Source of the DNA: Beroe forskalii
Taxonomy: Eukaryota > Ctenophora > Nuda > Beroida > Beroidae
Reading direction: 5' to 3'
DNA: 64,000 bases
NCBI GenBank assembly: GCA_011033025.1
Contig: WFMF01000251.1
Span: forward strand, 1-64,000
This document shows, one piece after another, positions 62,820 through 64,000 of this stretch. Numbering within the stretch: position 1 is the stretch's first letter; the number at the start of each line of letters is the position of its first letter. The position numbers and the translations under genes are program-made. The notes below the pieces were generated by a model. The model did no database searches, was not told where the DNA came from, and saw nothing but the letters and a program-made list of their open reading frames with translations.

Positions 62820-64000
62820 GATTTAACTAACTACACAGATGGTTGTATCGTATACAGTAACTCACTACACAGATGATTGTATCGTATGAAGTAACTCACT
62901 ACACAGATGGTTGTATCGAATGCAGTAACTCACTACACAGATGGTTGTATCGTATGCAGTAACTCACTACACAGATGGTTGTATCGTATGAAGTAACTCA
63001 CTACACAGATGGTTGTATCGTATTAAGTAACTCACTACACAGATGGTTGTATCGTATAAAGTAACTCACTACACAGATGGTTGTATCGTATGCAGTAACT
63101 CACTACACAGATTAAGTAACTCACTACACAGATGGTTGTATCGTATACAGTAACTCACTACACAGATGGTTGTATCGTATGCAGTAACTCACTACACAGA
63201 TTAAGTAACTCACTACACAGATGGTTGTATCGTATGAAGTAACTCACTACACAGATGGTTGTATCGTATGCAGTAACTCACTACACAGATGGTTGTATCG
63301 TATTAAGTAACTCACTACACAGATGGTTGTATCGTATTAAGTAACTCACTACACAGATGGTTGTATCGTATACAGTAACTCACTACACAGATGGTTGTAT
63401 CGTATACAGTAACTCACTACACAGATGGTTGTATCGTATACAGTAACTCACTACACAGATGGTTGTATCGTATACAGTAACTCACTACACAGATGGTTGT
63501 ATCGTATACAGTAACTCACTACACAGATGGTTGTATCGTATACAGTAACTCACTACACAGATGGTTGTATCGTATGCAGTAACTCACTACACAGATGGTT
63601 GTATCGAATGCAGTAACTCACTACACAGATGGTTGTATCGTATGCAGTAACTCACTACACAGATGGTTGTATCGAATGCAGTAACTCACTACACAGATGG
63701 TTGTATCGTATGATGTAACTCACTACACAGATAGTTGTATCGTATGCAGTAACTCACTACACAGATGGTTGTATCGTATGATTTAACTCACTACACAGAT
63801 GGTTGTATCGTATAAAGTAACTCACTACACAGATGGTTGTATTGTATGAAGTAACTCACTACACAGATGGTTGTATCGTATAAAGTAACTCACTACACAG
63901 ATGGTTGTATCGTAAGATTTAACTCACTACACAGATGGTTGTATCGTATGCAGTAACTCACTACACAGATGGTTGTATCGTATGCAGTAACTCATTACAC
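62820..64000. repeat. 34-bp minisatellite running off the right edge
   Basis: About 34 units of GTAACTCACTACACAGATGG, TTGTATCGTATGCA. Variation is concentrated in the last six positions (ATACA, ATGCA, ATGAA, ATTAA), plus two truncated units at about 63110 and 63200. Confidence 0.95.

Noticed and set aside
62820-64000. CRISPR array (regular 34-bp units)
   Set aside because: Units are contiguous with no unique spacers, in a eukaryotic intron.

Overview
The window is nuclear DNA from an intron-rich animal, most likely a marine invertebrate. The phylum is not fixed by anything visible. Evidence: split genes with GT-AG introns for animal protein families (a six-EF-hand calcium-binding protein, a PA28-type proteasome activator, a seven-blade-size WD40 protein), several non-LTR retrotransposon families, foldback/MITE-type DNA elements, and many minisatellites. 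There are no operons, ribosome-binding sites or other prokaryotic features. Most long open frames lie inside minisatellites and are not genes.

Layout. 1-9.3 kb: a 3.3-kb foldback element (836-4167) carrying smaller inserted repeats, a decayed ORF1-type fragment with a G-rich minisatellite, a second copy of a small MITE, and an intact ORF1-type gene on the minus strand (8401-9264). 9.9-11 kb: first exons of a PA28-like gene, minus strand, with no C-terminal half in view. 12-14.2 kb: an intact ORF1-type gene on the plus strand (12049-12921), then a 27-bp minisatellite. 15-16.4 kb: last exons of an unrecognised acidic protein, with a 17-bp minisatellite filling its last intron. 19.1-26 kb: the six-EF-hand gene, plus strand, with a 2.5-kb internally repeated open exon between EF1 and EF2. 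26.6-38.5 kb: a WD40 gene, minus strand, convergent with the EF-hand gene, its introns expanded by at least six tandem-repeat families. 42-58.5 kb: retroelement graveyard with three more ORF1-type copies, a CR1/Jockey-like LINE (45.6-50.4 kb) carrying a palindromic MITE, a block of suspicious sequence quality (50.8-52.34 kb), and the last two exons of a membrane protein (53.04-53.61 kb). 59.7-62 kb: a 2.27-kb palindrome flanked by TTAA. 62.4-64 kb: one exon of an unrecognised gene and a 34-bp minisatellite running off the right edge.

The two most unusual themes are these. (1) Tandem repeats repeatedly arise across exon-intron junctions, so that functional-looking splice sites are multiplied: about 90 copies of one 5' splice site in the WD40 gene, about 13 in the EF-hand gene, and two-copy versions elsewhere. 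(2) A family of ORF1-only retroposons: three copies have an RRM-type ORF1 followed directly by a shared 3' tail with a stem-loop and short tetranucleotide repeats, with no endonuclease or reverse transcriptase.
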